In this document: positions 1 to 7,646 of the stretch, piece by piece
Position numbering within the stretch: the first letter of the stretch is position 1
How the letters are laid out: each line of letters starts with the position of its first letter
Origin: Streptomyces violaceusniger Tu 4113
GTDB taxonomy: Bacteria; Actinomycetota; Actinomycetes; Streptomycetales; Streptomycetaceae
Direction: 5' to 3'
Assembly: GCF_000147815.2 (NCBI RefSeq)
Contig: NC_015957.1
Coordinates: 3,472,001 to 3,536,000, forward strand
Length of the DNA stretch: 64,000 nt
Program-made: the position numbers and the translations under genes
The notes under the pieces: model-generated
Seen by the model: only the letters and a program-made list of their open reading frames with translations
The model's database searches: none
Told to the model about the DNA's origin: nothing

Positions 1-1
1 C

Positions 2-541
2 GACCTGCTGCTCAAGAACGACGACGGTGACGTCATCATCGACACGGACTGGGACGAGGCGATCCTCGACATCACCACCGAGAAGAAGCGGGAGGGCATC
101 GCGGAGAAGATCGACGCCCAGATCGACGAATGCGCCGCCAAGGGCTTCGACGCGCTGGAGCTGGACAACTTCGACACCTTCACCCGTGATGTCGTCGAGG
201 GCAGGATCACCGAGGAGCACGCCCAGACCTACATCCGGATGCTGTCCGCCTACGGCCACGGCAAGGGCCTGGCGGTCGGTCAGAAGAACACCGTGGAGCT
301 GGCCAAGAACCACGCGGCCAACGGCCTCGACTTCGCCATCGCCGAGGAATGCGGCAACCCCGAGTACAACGAGTGCGCCGACTACCTCGCGGAGTTCGGG
401 AACAACGCCATCTTCATCGAGTACACGAACGCCGGGATGAAGAACGCCTGCGAGTACGGCGACCGGGTGAGCGTCGTCCAGCGCGACCGCGATGTCCTGC
501 CCAAGGGCGAGGACGGTTACGTCCGCAAGACCTGCCCGTAG
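2..541 (+). CDS. GH114-type endo-alpha-1,4-polygalactosaminidase, C-terminal part
   Basis: Only the last 179 codons lie in the window; the start is upstream. The readable part resembles the GH114/TM1410-like TIM-barrel hydrolases: an acidic strand motif ALELDNFDTF, then AIAEECGNPEYNECADY and a C-terminal Cys typical of the secreted Streptomyces members. The family hydrolyses alpha-1,4-linked galactosamine polymers outside the cell. It is followed after 71 bp, which contain a strong stem-loop, by an ABC importer on the same strand, so it is probably the extracellular depolymerase for that importer. Family assignment is by motif recognition only; substrate is inferred from the family. Confidence 0.72.
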   Translation, partial: DLLLKNDDGDVIIDTDWDEAILDITTEKKREGIAEKIDAQIDECAAKGFDALELDNFDTFTRDVVEGRITEEHAQTYIRMLSAYGHGKGLAVGQKNTVELAKNHAANGLDFAIAEECGNPEYNECADYLAEFGNNAIFIEYTNAGMKNACEYGDRVSVVQRDRDVLPKGEDGYVRKTCP

Positions 542-558
542 TCCTGGCCGGGGACGGT

Positions 559-585
559 GTGGCCGCCGCGGACCGCGGCGGCCAC
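559..585 (+). terminator. Intercistronic stem-loop
   Basis: Perfect inverted repeat with 13-bp arms (559-571 and 573-585) around one base, between the GH114 gene and the binding-protein gene. There is no T-run. It may be a partial terminator or an mRNA-stabilising hairpin that sets different expression of the hydrolase and the importer. Confidence 0.6.
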
Positions 586-612
586 GCATCCACCGAACAT
601 CTGGAGGCAGAC

Positions 613-1941
613 ATGGACGCGGTCCGCAGTGGCCGTGGCGGCCCCTCGCGCCGTGGCATCCTGCGCGGCGGTGGCGCGCTGGCCCTCACCGCGGCAGCGG
701 GTACGGCGGTGGCGGGATGCGGGACCGGCCTCGGTGTGGACTCCGACGGAACCGTCCACATCGAGGTGTGGCACGGGCAGAACGGCCCCTCGCTGAAGGC
801 GTTCAAACGGCTCGTGGCCAACTTCCACCGAAGCCACCCCGCCATCCGGGTCGACATCGGCGGCGGGGTGCTGGCGGACGACATGCTGCAGAAGGTGATG
901 GCCGGACTCGTCGCCCAGTCGCCACCCGACGTCGCCTACATCTTCGGCCCCGACCTGGCGAGTGTCGCCAGAAGTCCCCAGCTCGCGGACATGACGTCGG
1001 TCGTGGAATCGCAGCCGGTGCCCTGGAACCAGTACTGGCCGGCCGCCCGGGAGGGCGTCATGGTCGACGGTGTGGTCCGTGCGGTGCCCGCGGTGCTGGA
1101 CTCGCTCGCCGTGGTGTGCAACAAGAAGCTCTTCCGCGAGGCCCGGCTGGAGCTGCCCGCACCGGGCTGGACCTGGCAGGACTTCACCGAGATGGCCCGG
1201 AAGCTGACCGACCGCGGCAAGGGCACGTTCGGCACCGGCTGGCCCGGCGCGGGCGACGAGGACACGGTGTGGCGGATGTGGCCCATGATCTGGGACCTGG
1301 GCGGCGAGGTCATCGCCAAGGGCAAGCGGGAGATCGGATTCGCGGGCGAACCCGGGGCCCGCTCCCTCGATGTGCTCGCCGAACTCGCCAGGGACCGAAG
1401 CGTCTACGTCGACCCCAAGCCCGGCGGCGAGCAGATGTACCAGGCGTTCTCCACCGGCCGGCTGGGCATGGTCGGAACTGGTCCCTGGCAACTGCCCGAC
1501 ATCCGGCAGGCGAAGATCGACTATCACGTCGTCCCGCTGCCCGGCTTCCATGGCCGGTCGGTGACGATCTCCGGCCCCGACACCTGGAGCGTGTTCGACA
1601 ACGGCTCCGCGCGGCTGACGGCGGCCCGTACGTTCATCGGCTGGCTCATGGAGCCCGAACAGGCGTATCTGTGGGACTCCGAGGCGGGCAGCCTGCCGCA
1701 GAGCCGGCCCGCCGAGCGCCGTCCGAAGTGGCGGGAGCACGCGGCCGGGGTGCCCGGTCTCCCGGTGTTCACCGAGGTGCTGGAGACCGCGCGGGTACGG
1801 CCCGTCGACCGGGCCTACCCCAAGATCTCCATGCCGTTCGGCGAGGCCATCACCGCCGTCCTGCTCGGGAAGAGCACACCGGCGAAGGCGCTGCGGCGGT
1901 GCGCGGACGAGGCCAACGCCGCCATGGCCAAGGTGCGTTGA
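613..1941 (+). CDS. ABC transporter sugar-binding lipoprotein
   Basis: 442-residue extracellular solute-binding protein of the carbohydrate family (cluster 1, MalE/UgpB-like). Residues 13-18 (RRGILR) followed by a hydrophobic stretch and VAGC with the lipid-accepting Cys36 indicate a lipoprotein, possibly exported by Tat. The body shows the usual HIEVWHGQNGPSLKAF start and a GPDTWSVF segment near the C-terminus. The ATG at 613 is chosen because GGAG lies 7-10 bases upstream and the signal peptide starts there. Longer readings of the frame would run back through the GH114 gene. It feeds the two permeases that follow at 10 bp and then with overlap. No ATPase is encoded nearby, so a shared MsiK-type ATPase is likely, as is usual in Streptomyces. 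Confidence 0.9.
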   Translation: MDAVRSGRGGPSRRGILRGGGALALTAAAGTAVAGCGTGLGVDSDGTVHIEVWHGQNGPSLKAFKRLVANFHRSHPAIRVDIGGGVLADDMLQKVMAGLVAQSPPDVAYIFGPDLASVARSPQLADMTSVVESQPVPWNQYWPAAREGVMVDGVVRAVPAVLDSLAVVCNKKLFREARLELPAPGWTWQDFTEMARKLTDRGKGTFGTGWPGAGDEDTVWRMWPMIWDLGGEVIAKGKREIGFAGEPGARSLDVLAELARDRSVYVDPKPGGEQMYQAFSTGRLGMVGTGPWQLPDIRQAKIDYHVVPLPGFHGRSVTISGPDTWSVFDNGSARLTAARTFIGWLMEPEQAYLWDSEAGSLPQSRPAERRPKWREHAAGVPGLPVFTEVLETARVRPVDRAYPKISMPFGEAITAVLLGKSTPAKALRRCADEANAAMAKVR

Positions 1942-1951
1942 GGAGTACCAC

Positions 1952-2902
1952 ATGTCCCGTCTGCCCACCCCCATCACCCGTCCGGCGCCGCGAACACCGG
2001 CCGGGTCCGCACGCCGCAGAGGCCGCCGGGAGGCCGCGACGGCCTGGGCGTTCGTCCTCCCCTCGGTCCTGGTCATCCTGGGCCTGAGCGTCGTCCCCGT
2101 CCTGTGGTCGCTGCTGCTGTCGTTCCAGTACAGCGACCTCCTCACCCCGAGCGTCTGGGTGGGCTGGGACAACTACCGCCAGCTCGCCGACGATCCGCAG
2201 TTCGCCCAGGCCGTGCGCAACACACTGGTGTACACCGCGCTGTATGTACCGCTGAGCATCGGTCTGGGGCTGGCGCTCGCGCTGGTGCTGAACCGCCGCA
2301 TCCGGTTCTCCGGCCTGTACCGCACGCTGCTCTTCGTGCCGTTCGTGGTCTCGGCCGCCGCCCAGGGCGTCCTGTTCTCCTTCATCCTCGACCCGGAGTT
2401 CGGCGCGGCCAACGCGCTGCTGCACCGCCTCGGGCTCTCCCCACAGGGGTTTCTGTCCGATCCGGCCCAGGCCCTGCTGGTCCTGGTGGCCATCTCCCTG
2501 TGGAGCGGCACCGGCTTCTGCGTCGTGATCTACCTCGCCGCCCTCCAGGACGTACCCCGGGAACTCATCGAGGCCGCCACCCTGGACGGCGCGGAACGCC
2601 GCCATGTGCTGCGCCATGTCACCCTGCCCACCATCGCGCCGGTCAGCGTGTTCCTGCTGCTCTGGCAGACGATCAGCGCCCTACAGGTCTTCGACCTGGT
2701 GTACGTGACGACGAAGGGCGGTCCGCTCGGATCCACCACCGTGATCGTCTACTTCGTCTGGGAGCAGGCGTTCCGGAACTTCACCGCCGGATACGGGGCC
2801 GCGGCGGCCTACGTCCTCGGCGTCGCCCTGCTCGTGGTCGCCGCCGGGCTGCGGCTGGTACGGCGCCGCGACGACCGCCGCCTCAAGGGAGCCACGCCAT
2901 GA
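1952..2902 (+). CDS. ABC sugar transporter permease (MalF type)
   Basis: 316-residue inner-membrane permease of the binding-protein-dependent family. Six hydrophobic segments are visible, the first at about residues 30-53, and the cytoplasmic EAA loop reads EAATLDGAERRHVLRHVTLP, which docks the ATPase. It forms a heterodimer with the next gene, whose start overlaps this stop by 4 bp (ATGA). Length and order (binding protein, MalF-like, MalG-like) are standard for CUT1 importers of di- and oligosaccharides. Confidence 0.93.
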   Translation: MSRLPTPITRPAPRTPAGSARRRGRREAATAWAFVLPSVLVILGLSVVPVLWSLLLSFQYSDLLTPSVWVGWDNYRQLADDPQFAQAVRNTLVYTALYVPLSIGLGLALALVLNRRIRFSGLYRTLLFVPFVVSAAAQGVLFSFILDPEFGAANALLHRLGLSPQGFLSDPAQALLVLVAISLWSGTGFCVVIYLAALQDVPRELIEAATLDGAERRHVLRHVTLPTIAPVSVFLLLWQTISALQVFDLVYVTTKGGPLGSTTVIVYFVWEQAFRNFTAGYGAAAAYVLGVALLVVAAGLRLVRRRDDRRLKGATP

Positions 2903-3810
2903 CGGACCTGTCCCACCTCCCCGGGAGCGCCACCGACCGGCTCCGGCCGGTCGGCCGGACCACCGGGGAGCCCGTGGCCCGCCCACGGCGCCGGTTCCGA
3001 CTGCCGTTCAGCCCGTGGCATCTGCTGCTCGCGCCACTGGCGCTGCTCTTCGCCGTACCGCTGATCTGGCTGGGGCTCAGCTCCGTGATGAGCGACGCGG
3101 AGATCAACCGGTTCCCGCCGGCGCTCTGGCCCTCCGGGATCCACCTGGGCGGCTACCGCTTCGTCCTCGGCAACGCGATGTTCCCGCGCTGGTTCGCCAA
3201 CTCCCTGATCGTCTCGGCCGTCGCGGTCTTCTCGAACCTGCTGCTGGGGACGCTGGGCGGATACGCCTTCGCCCGGATGCGGTTCGGCGGTTCCCGGGTG
3301 CTGCTGGTCCTGATGCTGGCGACCATGGCCATCCCCTTCCAGCTCACCATGATCCCGACCTTCCTGGTCATGCGGAAACTGGGGCTCGTCGACACCCTCG
3401 GGGCGCTGATCGTGCCGTCGCTGGTGACGCCGTTCGCGGTGTTCCTGCTGCGGCAGTTCTTCCTCTCCCTGCCCAGGGAGCTGGAGGAGGCCGCCTGGAT
3501 CGACGGGTGTTCGCGGCTGCGGGTGCTGTTCCAGATCGTGGTCCCGCTGTCCCGCCCCGCGCTGAGCACCGTCGCCGTCCTCACCTTCCTCACCACCTGG
3601 AACGACCTGTCGTGGCCGCTCATCGCCCTGAACCACGACGCCAACTACACCCTCCAACTGGGCCTGACCACCTTCCGGGGACAGCACCACACCCAGTGGT
3701 CGGCCGTGATGGCGGGAAACGTCATCACCGTCCTGCCGGTGCTGCTCGCCTTCCTCGCGGCCCAGAAGACCTTCGTCCGGTCCATCACCTCCACCGGCCT
3801 CAAGGGCTGA
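2899..3810 (+). CDS. ABC sugar transporter permease (MalG type)
   Basis: 303-residue partner permease. The start at 2899 overlaps the preceding stop (ATGA), giving translational coupling. A basic N-terminal tail of about 40 residues precedes the first membrane helix (LLLAPLALLFAVPLIWLGLS). The EAA loop is EAAWIDGCSRLRVLFQIVVP and the protein ends with the typical RSITSTGLKG tail of MalG-like CUT1 permeases. It is the last importer gene before the kinase gene, 46 bp downstream. Confidence 0.93.
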   Translation: MTDLSHLPGSATDRLRPVGRTTGEPVARPRRRFRLPFSPWHLLLAPLALLFAVPLIWLGLSSVMSDAEINRFPPALWPSGIHLGGYRFVLGNAMFPRWFANSLIVSAVAVFSNLLLGTLGGYAFARMRFGGSRVLLVLMLATMAIPFQLTMIPTFLVMRKLGLVDTLGALIVPSLVTPFAVFLLRQFFLSLPRELEEAAWIDGCSRLRVLFQIVVPLSRPALSTVAVLTFLTTWNDLSWPLIALNHDANYTLQLGLTTFRGQHHTQWSAVMAGNVITVLPVLLAFLAAQKTFVRSITSTGLKG

Positions 3811-3856
3811 CCACGGCCCCGCACCGCCCCTCCCTCACCACTCGTCAGGAAGCCGT

Positions 3857-4813
3857 ATGCCGCCCACCTTCGACCTGCTCGTCATCGGGGACGCCAACCC
3901 GGACGTCATCGTCGGACCGCTCACCACGCCACTCGCCTTCGGCCAGCGCGAACAGCTCATCGACAGTGGCGCGCTCACCCTCGGCGGATCCGCCGCGATC
4001 ACCGCGTGCGGCGCCGCCCGGCTGGGGCTGCGCGTGGCCTTCGCCGGACGCGTCGGGGACGACGGCGCCGGACACTACACGCGCGACCAACTCGCCGCCC
4101 AAGGCGTCGACATCGGCGGGCTGCACCTGGACCCGAGCCTGCCGACACCGCTCACGGTCGTCGTGACCCGCGGCGACGACCGGGCCATCCTCACCGCGCC
4201 GGGCACCCTCGCCGCGACCTCGGGGCGCGATGTGCCCGAGCACCTGCTGACCTCGGCCCGGCACGTCCACGCCGCGTCCTACTTCCTGATGCCGGGGCTC
4301 GCCGCCGATCTGCCGGGCCTCTTCGACACCGCCCACGCGGCGGGCGCCACCACCTCGCTCGACACCAACGACGACTCCTCGGGCCGATGGGACCGCGCGG
4401 CACTGGCGCCCGTCCTCGCCCGGACCGACATCCTGCTGCCCAACGCCGCCGAGGCGCACCGGCTCGCCGGCACCGACGGCACATCCGTCACGGCAGCAGC
4501 CGAACTCCTCGCACACCAGGTGCCGCTGGTGGCCGTCAAGAACGGGGCGGACGGCGCCCTGTGCCACGACGGCCGGACCCTGCTCACCAGCGCCGGTATC
4601 CGCGTGACACCCCAGGACGCCGTCGGCGCGGGCGACAGTTTCAACGCGGGCTTCCTCGCCGGACGGCTCGCGGGCCGGCCCATCGCCGAGGCGCTCGACC
4701 TCGCCGCCGCCTGCGGTGCGCTGTCGACCCGCGCCGCAGGCGGCACCACCGCCCAGCCCACCTGGGAAGAAGCCCTCACCCACCTCACCGTCAACGGAGA
4801 CAGCCCGACATGA
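3857..4813 (+). CDS. PfkB-family carbohydrate kinase
   Basis: 318-residue ribokinase-fold sugar kinase. The N-terminus opens with FDLLVIGDANPDVIVG, the first PfkB strand. A glycine-rich sugar-binding segment (LTLGGSAAITACGAARLG) follows at residues 37-54, and the C-terminal signature DAVGAGDSFNAGFLAG holds the catalytic Asp and the anion hole. It phosphorylates a sugar with ATP in the cytoplasm. Its place between the importer and the GH4 gene suggests it acts on the sugar released from the imported oligomer. The exact sugar cannot be read; ribose, fructose, tagatose or an amino sugar are all possible for the family. Confidence 0.88.
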   Translation: MPPTFDLLVIGDANPDVIVGPLTTPLAFGQREQLIDSGALTLGGSAAITACGAARLGLRVAFAGRVGDDGAGHYTRDQLAAQGVDIGGLHLDPSLPTPLTVVVTRGDDRAILTAPGTLAATSGRDVPEHLLTSARHVHAASYFLMPGLAADLPGLFDTAHAAGATTSLDTNDDSSGRWDRAALAPVLARTDILLPNAAEAHRLAGTDGTSVTAAAELLAHQVPLVAVKNGADGALCHDGRTLLTSAGIRVTPQDAVGAGDSFNAGFLAGRLAGRPIAEALDLAAACGALSTRAAGGTTAQPTWEEALTHLTVNGDSPT

Positions 4814-6120
4814 CCTACCCCAAAATCGTGCTGATCGGCGCCGGAAGCGTCGTCTTCACCCAGGGCCTGCTGGCGGACCTCTTCGCCTTCCCGGAGCTGA
4901 AGACCGCGCGGATCGCGCTGCACGACATCGATCCGGAACGCCTGGCCACCGCCGAGGCCGCCGCCCGGTACATCGCCGAGCGGCGGGGTGCCGACGCGCA
5001 CATCACCGCACACGCCGACCGGCGCGCAGCACTCGACGGCGCCGACTTCGTCATCAACCTCGTCCAGATCGGCATGGGGGAGGCCACCCGCACCGACTTC
5101 GAGATCCCCGCCCGCCACGGAGTGCGGCAGACCATCGGCGACACCCTCGGCGTCGGCGGTATCTTCCGCGCCCTGCGCACCTTCCCGTTCCTCAAGGCGC
5201 TCGGCGAGGACATCGCCGCCGTATGCCCCGGGGCGTGGCTGCTCAACTACACCAACCCGATGGCCATGAACGTGCAGTACCTCACCGCGGCGACCGGCCT
5301 GACCCGGGTGGTCGGCCTGTGCCACTCGGTGTACTGGACCATGCACGACCTGTGCGCCCTGCTCGAGGTCCCCTTCGACGAGATCACCTACCGCGCCGCC
5401 GGGGTCAACCACCAGGCGTGGGTGCTCCGTTTCGAGCACGACGGCACCGATCTGTACCCCCGGCTGGACGCGCTGATCGCCGAGAACGAGCAACTGCGGC
5501 GCCGGGTCCGCGTCGACATGTACCGGCGGCTCGGCCACTACCCGACCGAGACCAGCGAGCACTCCGCCGAGTACGTGCCCTGGTATCTGCACCACGACAG
5601 CGAGATCGAGCGGCTGCGGCTGCCCATCGGCGCCTATCTCGGCATCGTGGACGAGAACGTCGCAGCCTACGAGCGGACCCGCGACGACCTCGCGGCCGGC
5701 GCCTGCATCGACGTCGAGGGGACCATGGAGTACGCCCCGCAGATCATCCACTCGATGGTGACCGGCACCCCCAGGACCGTCTACGGCAATGTGCCCAACC
5801 ACGGCCTCATCGAGAACCTTCCGGCCCACGGCGTGGTCGAAGTGCCCTGCCTGGTCGACCGGTCCGGTGTCCAGCCGACCCGGGCCGGTGCGCTGCCCCC
5901 GCAGCTCGCCGCGCTCAACCGCACCTACCTCAGCATGAACGACCTGGTGGTACGGGCCGCCCTGGAGGACGAGCCGCGCCACATCCGGCATGCGGCCATG
6001 ACCGACCCGGCGACCGCCGCCGCCCTGCGCGTCGAGCAGATCTGGGAGCTGTGCGACGACATGGTGCGCGCACACGCCGATCGGCTGCAGCCCGGGCTGG
6101 ACGCCACCCTCGGGAGCTGA
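4810..6120 (+). CDS. GH4 alpha-galactosidase/alpha-glucosidase (MelA-like)
   Basis: 436-residue intracellular NAD+ and Mn2+ dependent glycosidase of family GH4. The Rossmann start is KIVLIGAGSVVFTQGLLADL. NYTNPMAMN is the conserved substrate loop, and the metal ligands are the Cys of VGLCHSV and the His of AGVNHQAW. GH4 enzymes cleave by oxidation and elimination at C3 rather than by simple hydrolysis, and often act on alpha-galactosides or phosphorylated disaccharides. The start overlaps the kinase stop by 4 bp. Being the last gene of the operon, it probably cleaves the imported oligosaccharide inside the cell. Confidence 0.9.
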   Translation: MTYPKIVLIGAGSVVFTQGLLADLFAFPELKTARIALHDIDPERLATAEAAARYIAERRGADAHITAHADRRAALDGADFVINLVQIGMGEATRTDFEIPARHGVRQTIGDTLGVGGIFRALRTFPFLKALGEDIAAVCPGAWLLNYTNPMAMNVQYLTAATGLTRVVGLCHSVYWTMHDLCALLEVPFDEITYRAAGVNHQAWVLRFEHDGTDLYPRLDALIAENEQLRRRVRVDMYRRLGHYPTETSEHSAEYVPWYLHHDSEIERLRLPIGAYLGIVDENVAAYERTRDDLAAGACIDVEGTMEYAPQIIHSMVTGTPRTVYGNVPNHGLIENLPAHGVVEVPCLVDRSGVQPTRAGALPPQLAALNRTYLSMNDLVVRAALEDEPRHIRHAAMTDPATAAALRVEQIWELCDDMVRAHADRLQPGLDATLGS

Positions 6121-6124
6121 CGGC

Positions 6125-6163
6125 GCTGAAGGCCCTGAAGGCCCTGAAGGCCCTGAAGGCCTG
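6125..6163. repeat. 9-bp tandem repeat
   Basis: Four near-perfect copies of GCCCTGAAG directly after the GH4 stop codon. The run lies in non-coding sequence between convergent genes and has no obvious hairpin. Confidence 0.75.
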
Positions 6164-6241
6164 CAGGCCCGCAGCAGAATAGTGTGCCAAGCGGCAGGCC
6201 GGGCGTAGCCGGGCTCCGGGGCCGGGTGACGGCTCCCGGGC

Positions 6242-6856
6242 TCAGGCCAGCGGGGAGATGGGGGTCGGCAGGGCGATCGTGGAGGTGGCGTGGGCGATGT
6301 TCTCCGGGCCGTTCTCCGGGGGCCAGATGCCGCGTTCGTAGGACTCGCGGCGGATCTCCAGCCGGGCGTTGAGGTCGGGGAAGGGCCAGATGTGGGTGAT
6401 ACGGGGGACGCCGTCCAGGCCGTACATGGCGGTCGTCAGCGGGTGGAGCCGGGTGCGCTCCGGCACCGCGGCCTCCCAGCCCGCCATCGTGGGCACCAGG
6501 CCGCCGACCTTGAGGTGGTAGGTGCGGAACTCGTACACGGAGCCGTAGTGGCCCGGCTCGACCGGTGGCAGGAAGGGGAACGGGGCGTAGCTCTCCACCT
6601 GGAAGCCGGTGAGGTGTTCCCCGATGCCGAACGGGTCGGGGCTGGTGAGCACGCGGGTGCGCTCCTCGGTGAGTTCCTCGGCGTTCTCGAAGCCGCGCAG
6701 CAGGAGCAACTGCCCGACGATGACGCCGTGTTCGGGCTCCCAGCAGCCGAGCAGCCGGCCGCCGGTGGCGTGGCTCGTGGTGTACGTCTCCAGCGCGGAC
6801 AGTGCCTTCGGGACCGTGCGCAGCTTGAGGGAAAGGGTGGCGAGTTCATAGAGCAT
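6242..6856 (-). CDS. NIPSNAP-family protein
   Basis: 204-residue protein with two ferredoxin-like (dimeric alpha-beta barrel) halves. The first begins MLYELATLSLKLRTVPKAL and the second SVYEFRTYHLKVGGL at about residue 115, which is the hallmark YE(L/F)RTY strand of NIPSNAP proteins. Their role is unknown; bacterial members often sit with catabolic enzymes. The ATG at 6856 is preferred to an upstream in-frame ATG at 6952 because the longer start would lie inside the shared operator. It diverges from the TetR gene over 135 bp that hold a perfect 26-bp palindrome, so it is the likely repression target. Confidence 0.82.
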   Translation of the reverse strand: MLYELATLSLKLRTVPKALSALETYTTSHATGGRLLGCWEPEHGVIVGQLLLLRGFENAEELTEERTRVLTSPDPFGIGEHLTGFQVESYAPFPFLPPVEPGHYGSVYEFRTYHLKVGGLVPTMAGWEAAVPERTRLHPLTTAMYGLDGVPRITHIWPFPDLNARLEIRRESYERGIWPPENGPENIAHATSTIALPTPISPLA

Positions 6857-6933
6857 GGCCGATGTCCTGACCGTTCCGTTGTCGCGGTTCGCGGGGGTTT
6901 CCGGCGGTCGGGATTGCGTCGCCGGTCTCCGCA

Positions 6934-6959
6934 AACTAAAGTGAAGCATCACTTTAGTT
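6934..6959. promoter_or_regulatory. TetR operator, perfect palindrome
   Basis: Perfect 11-bp arms (AACTAAAGTGA and TCACTTTAGTT) separated by 4 bp, the most AT-rich stretch nearby. It lies in the divergent promoter region between the NIPSNAP gene and the TetR gene, 33 bp from the GTG start of the latter, so it should control both. Confidence 0.82.
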
Positions 6960-6991
6960 CAACGGCAAGCAAGCGCAGAGGAGGGCCACCC

Positions 6992-7630
6992 GTGGACACC
7001 ACCGCCGACGTACCCGGTGCGCGCCGCACACCGGACCGTCCCCGGCGGCCGCGCAGCATCCGGGCGCATGACGCGGTGCTGACCGCTACCAGCGCGCTCA
7101 TGCGCGAGGTGGGCACGTCCGGGGTCACCATCGACCGCATCGCCGGCCGGTCGGGGGTGAGCACGGCCACCATCTACAAGCACTGGCCCTGCAAGGCGGC
7201 GATCATGGCGGAGGCGTTCGGCCGTGACGCGGCCGAGGCGGTGGTCTTCCCGGACACCGGCCGCCCCGTCGAGGACCTGGTCACCTACGCGACCGACCTG
7301 CTGACCTACTACACCAGTCCGGAGGGTGGCGTCCTCGGGCAGTTGCTGGCCGCCTGCGCGACCGAGCCGCAGGCGGCGCCGTACTTCCATGAGTTCTTCC
7401 TGGCGCCCCGCAGGGCGGCCCTGGAGCCGTACTGGGACCGGGCCGCCGAGGCGGGGCTGACCAGGCGGGGCGTGGACGCCGCGACGGCCACGGACGTGCT
7501 GCTGGGCGCGCCGGCGTTCCGCCTGATGGCCGGGCATGAATCGCTGGCCCCCCAGGAGGTGCGCAAGCTGGTGGAGTACGCCCTGCACGGGCTGCTCGTC
7601 CCGGCGGCCGACGCGGCGGACACACCCTAG
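6992..7630 (+). CDS. TetR-family transcriptional regulator
   Basis: 212-residue one-component regulator. The N-terminal helix-turn-helix spans about residues 30-75 (GVTIDRIAGRSGVSTATIYK, then a Trp-Pro-Cys-Lys segment). The C-terminal half matches the TetR_C ligand-binding type with a GGVLGQLLAACATEPQ segment. The GTG start at 6992 is chosen because GGAGGG lies just upstream and because it sits directly after the operator. It probably represses itself and the divergent NIPSNAP gene until an unknown ligand binds. Its stop is 16 bp from the convergent GH43-like gene. Confidence 0.88.
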   Translation: MDTTADVPGARRTPDRPRRPRSIRAHDAVLTATSALMREVGTSGVTIDRIAGRSGVSTATIYKHWPCKAAIMAEAFGRDAAEAVVFPDTGRPVEDLVTYATDLLTYYTSPEGGVLGQLLAACATEPQAAPYFHEFFLAPRRAALEPYWDRAAEAGLTRRGVDAATATDVLLGAPAFRLMAGHESLAPQEVRKLVEYALHGLLVPAADAADTP

Positions 7631-7646
7631 GCCGGAGCGGCCGGTG

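Noticed and set aside
517..2172. Long reverse-strand open frame opposite the importer genes
   Set aside because: It is a shadow frame produced by GC-rich codon usage. The forward frames have clear families, overlaps and ribosome sites. The same applies to other long antisense frames in the window.
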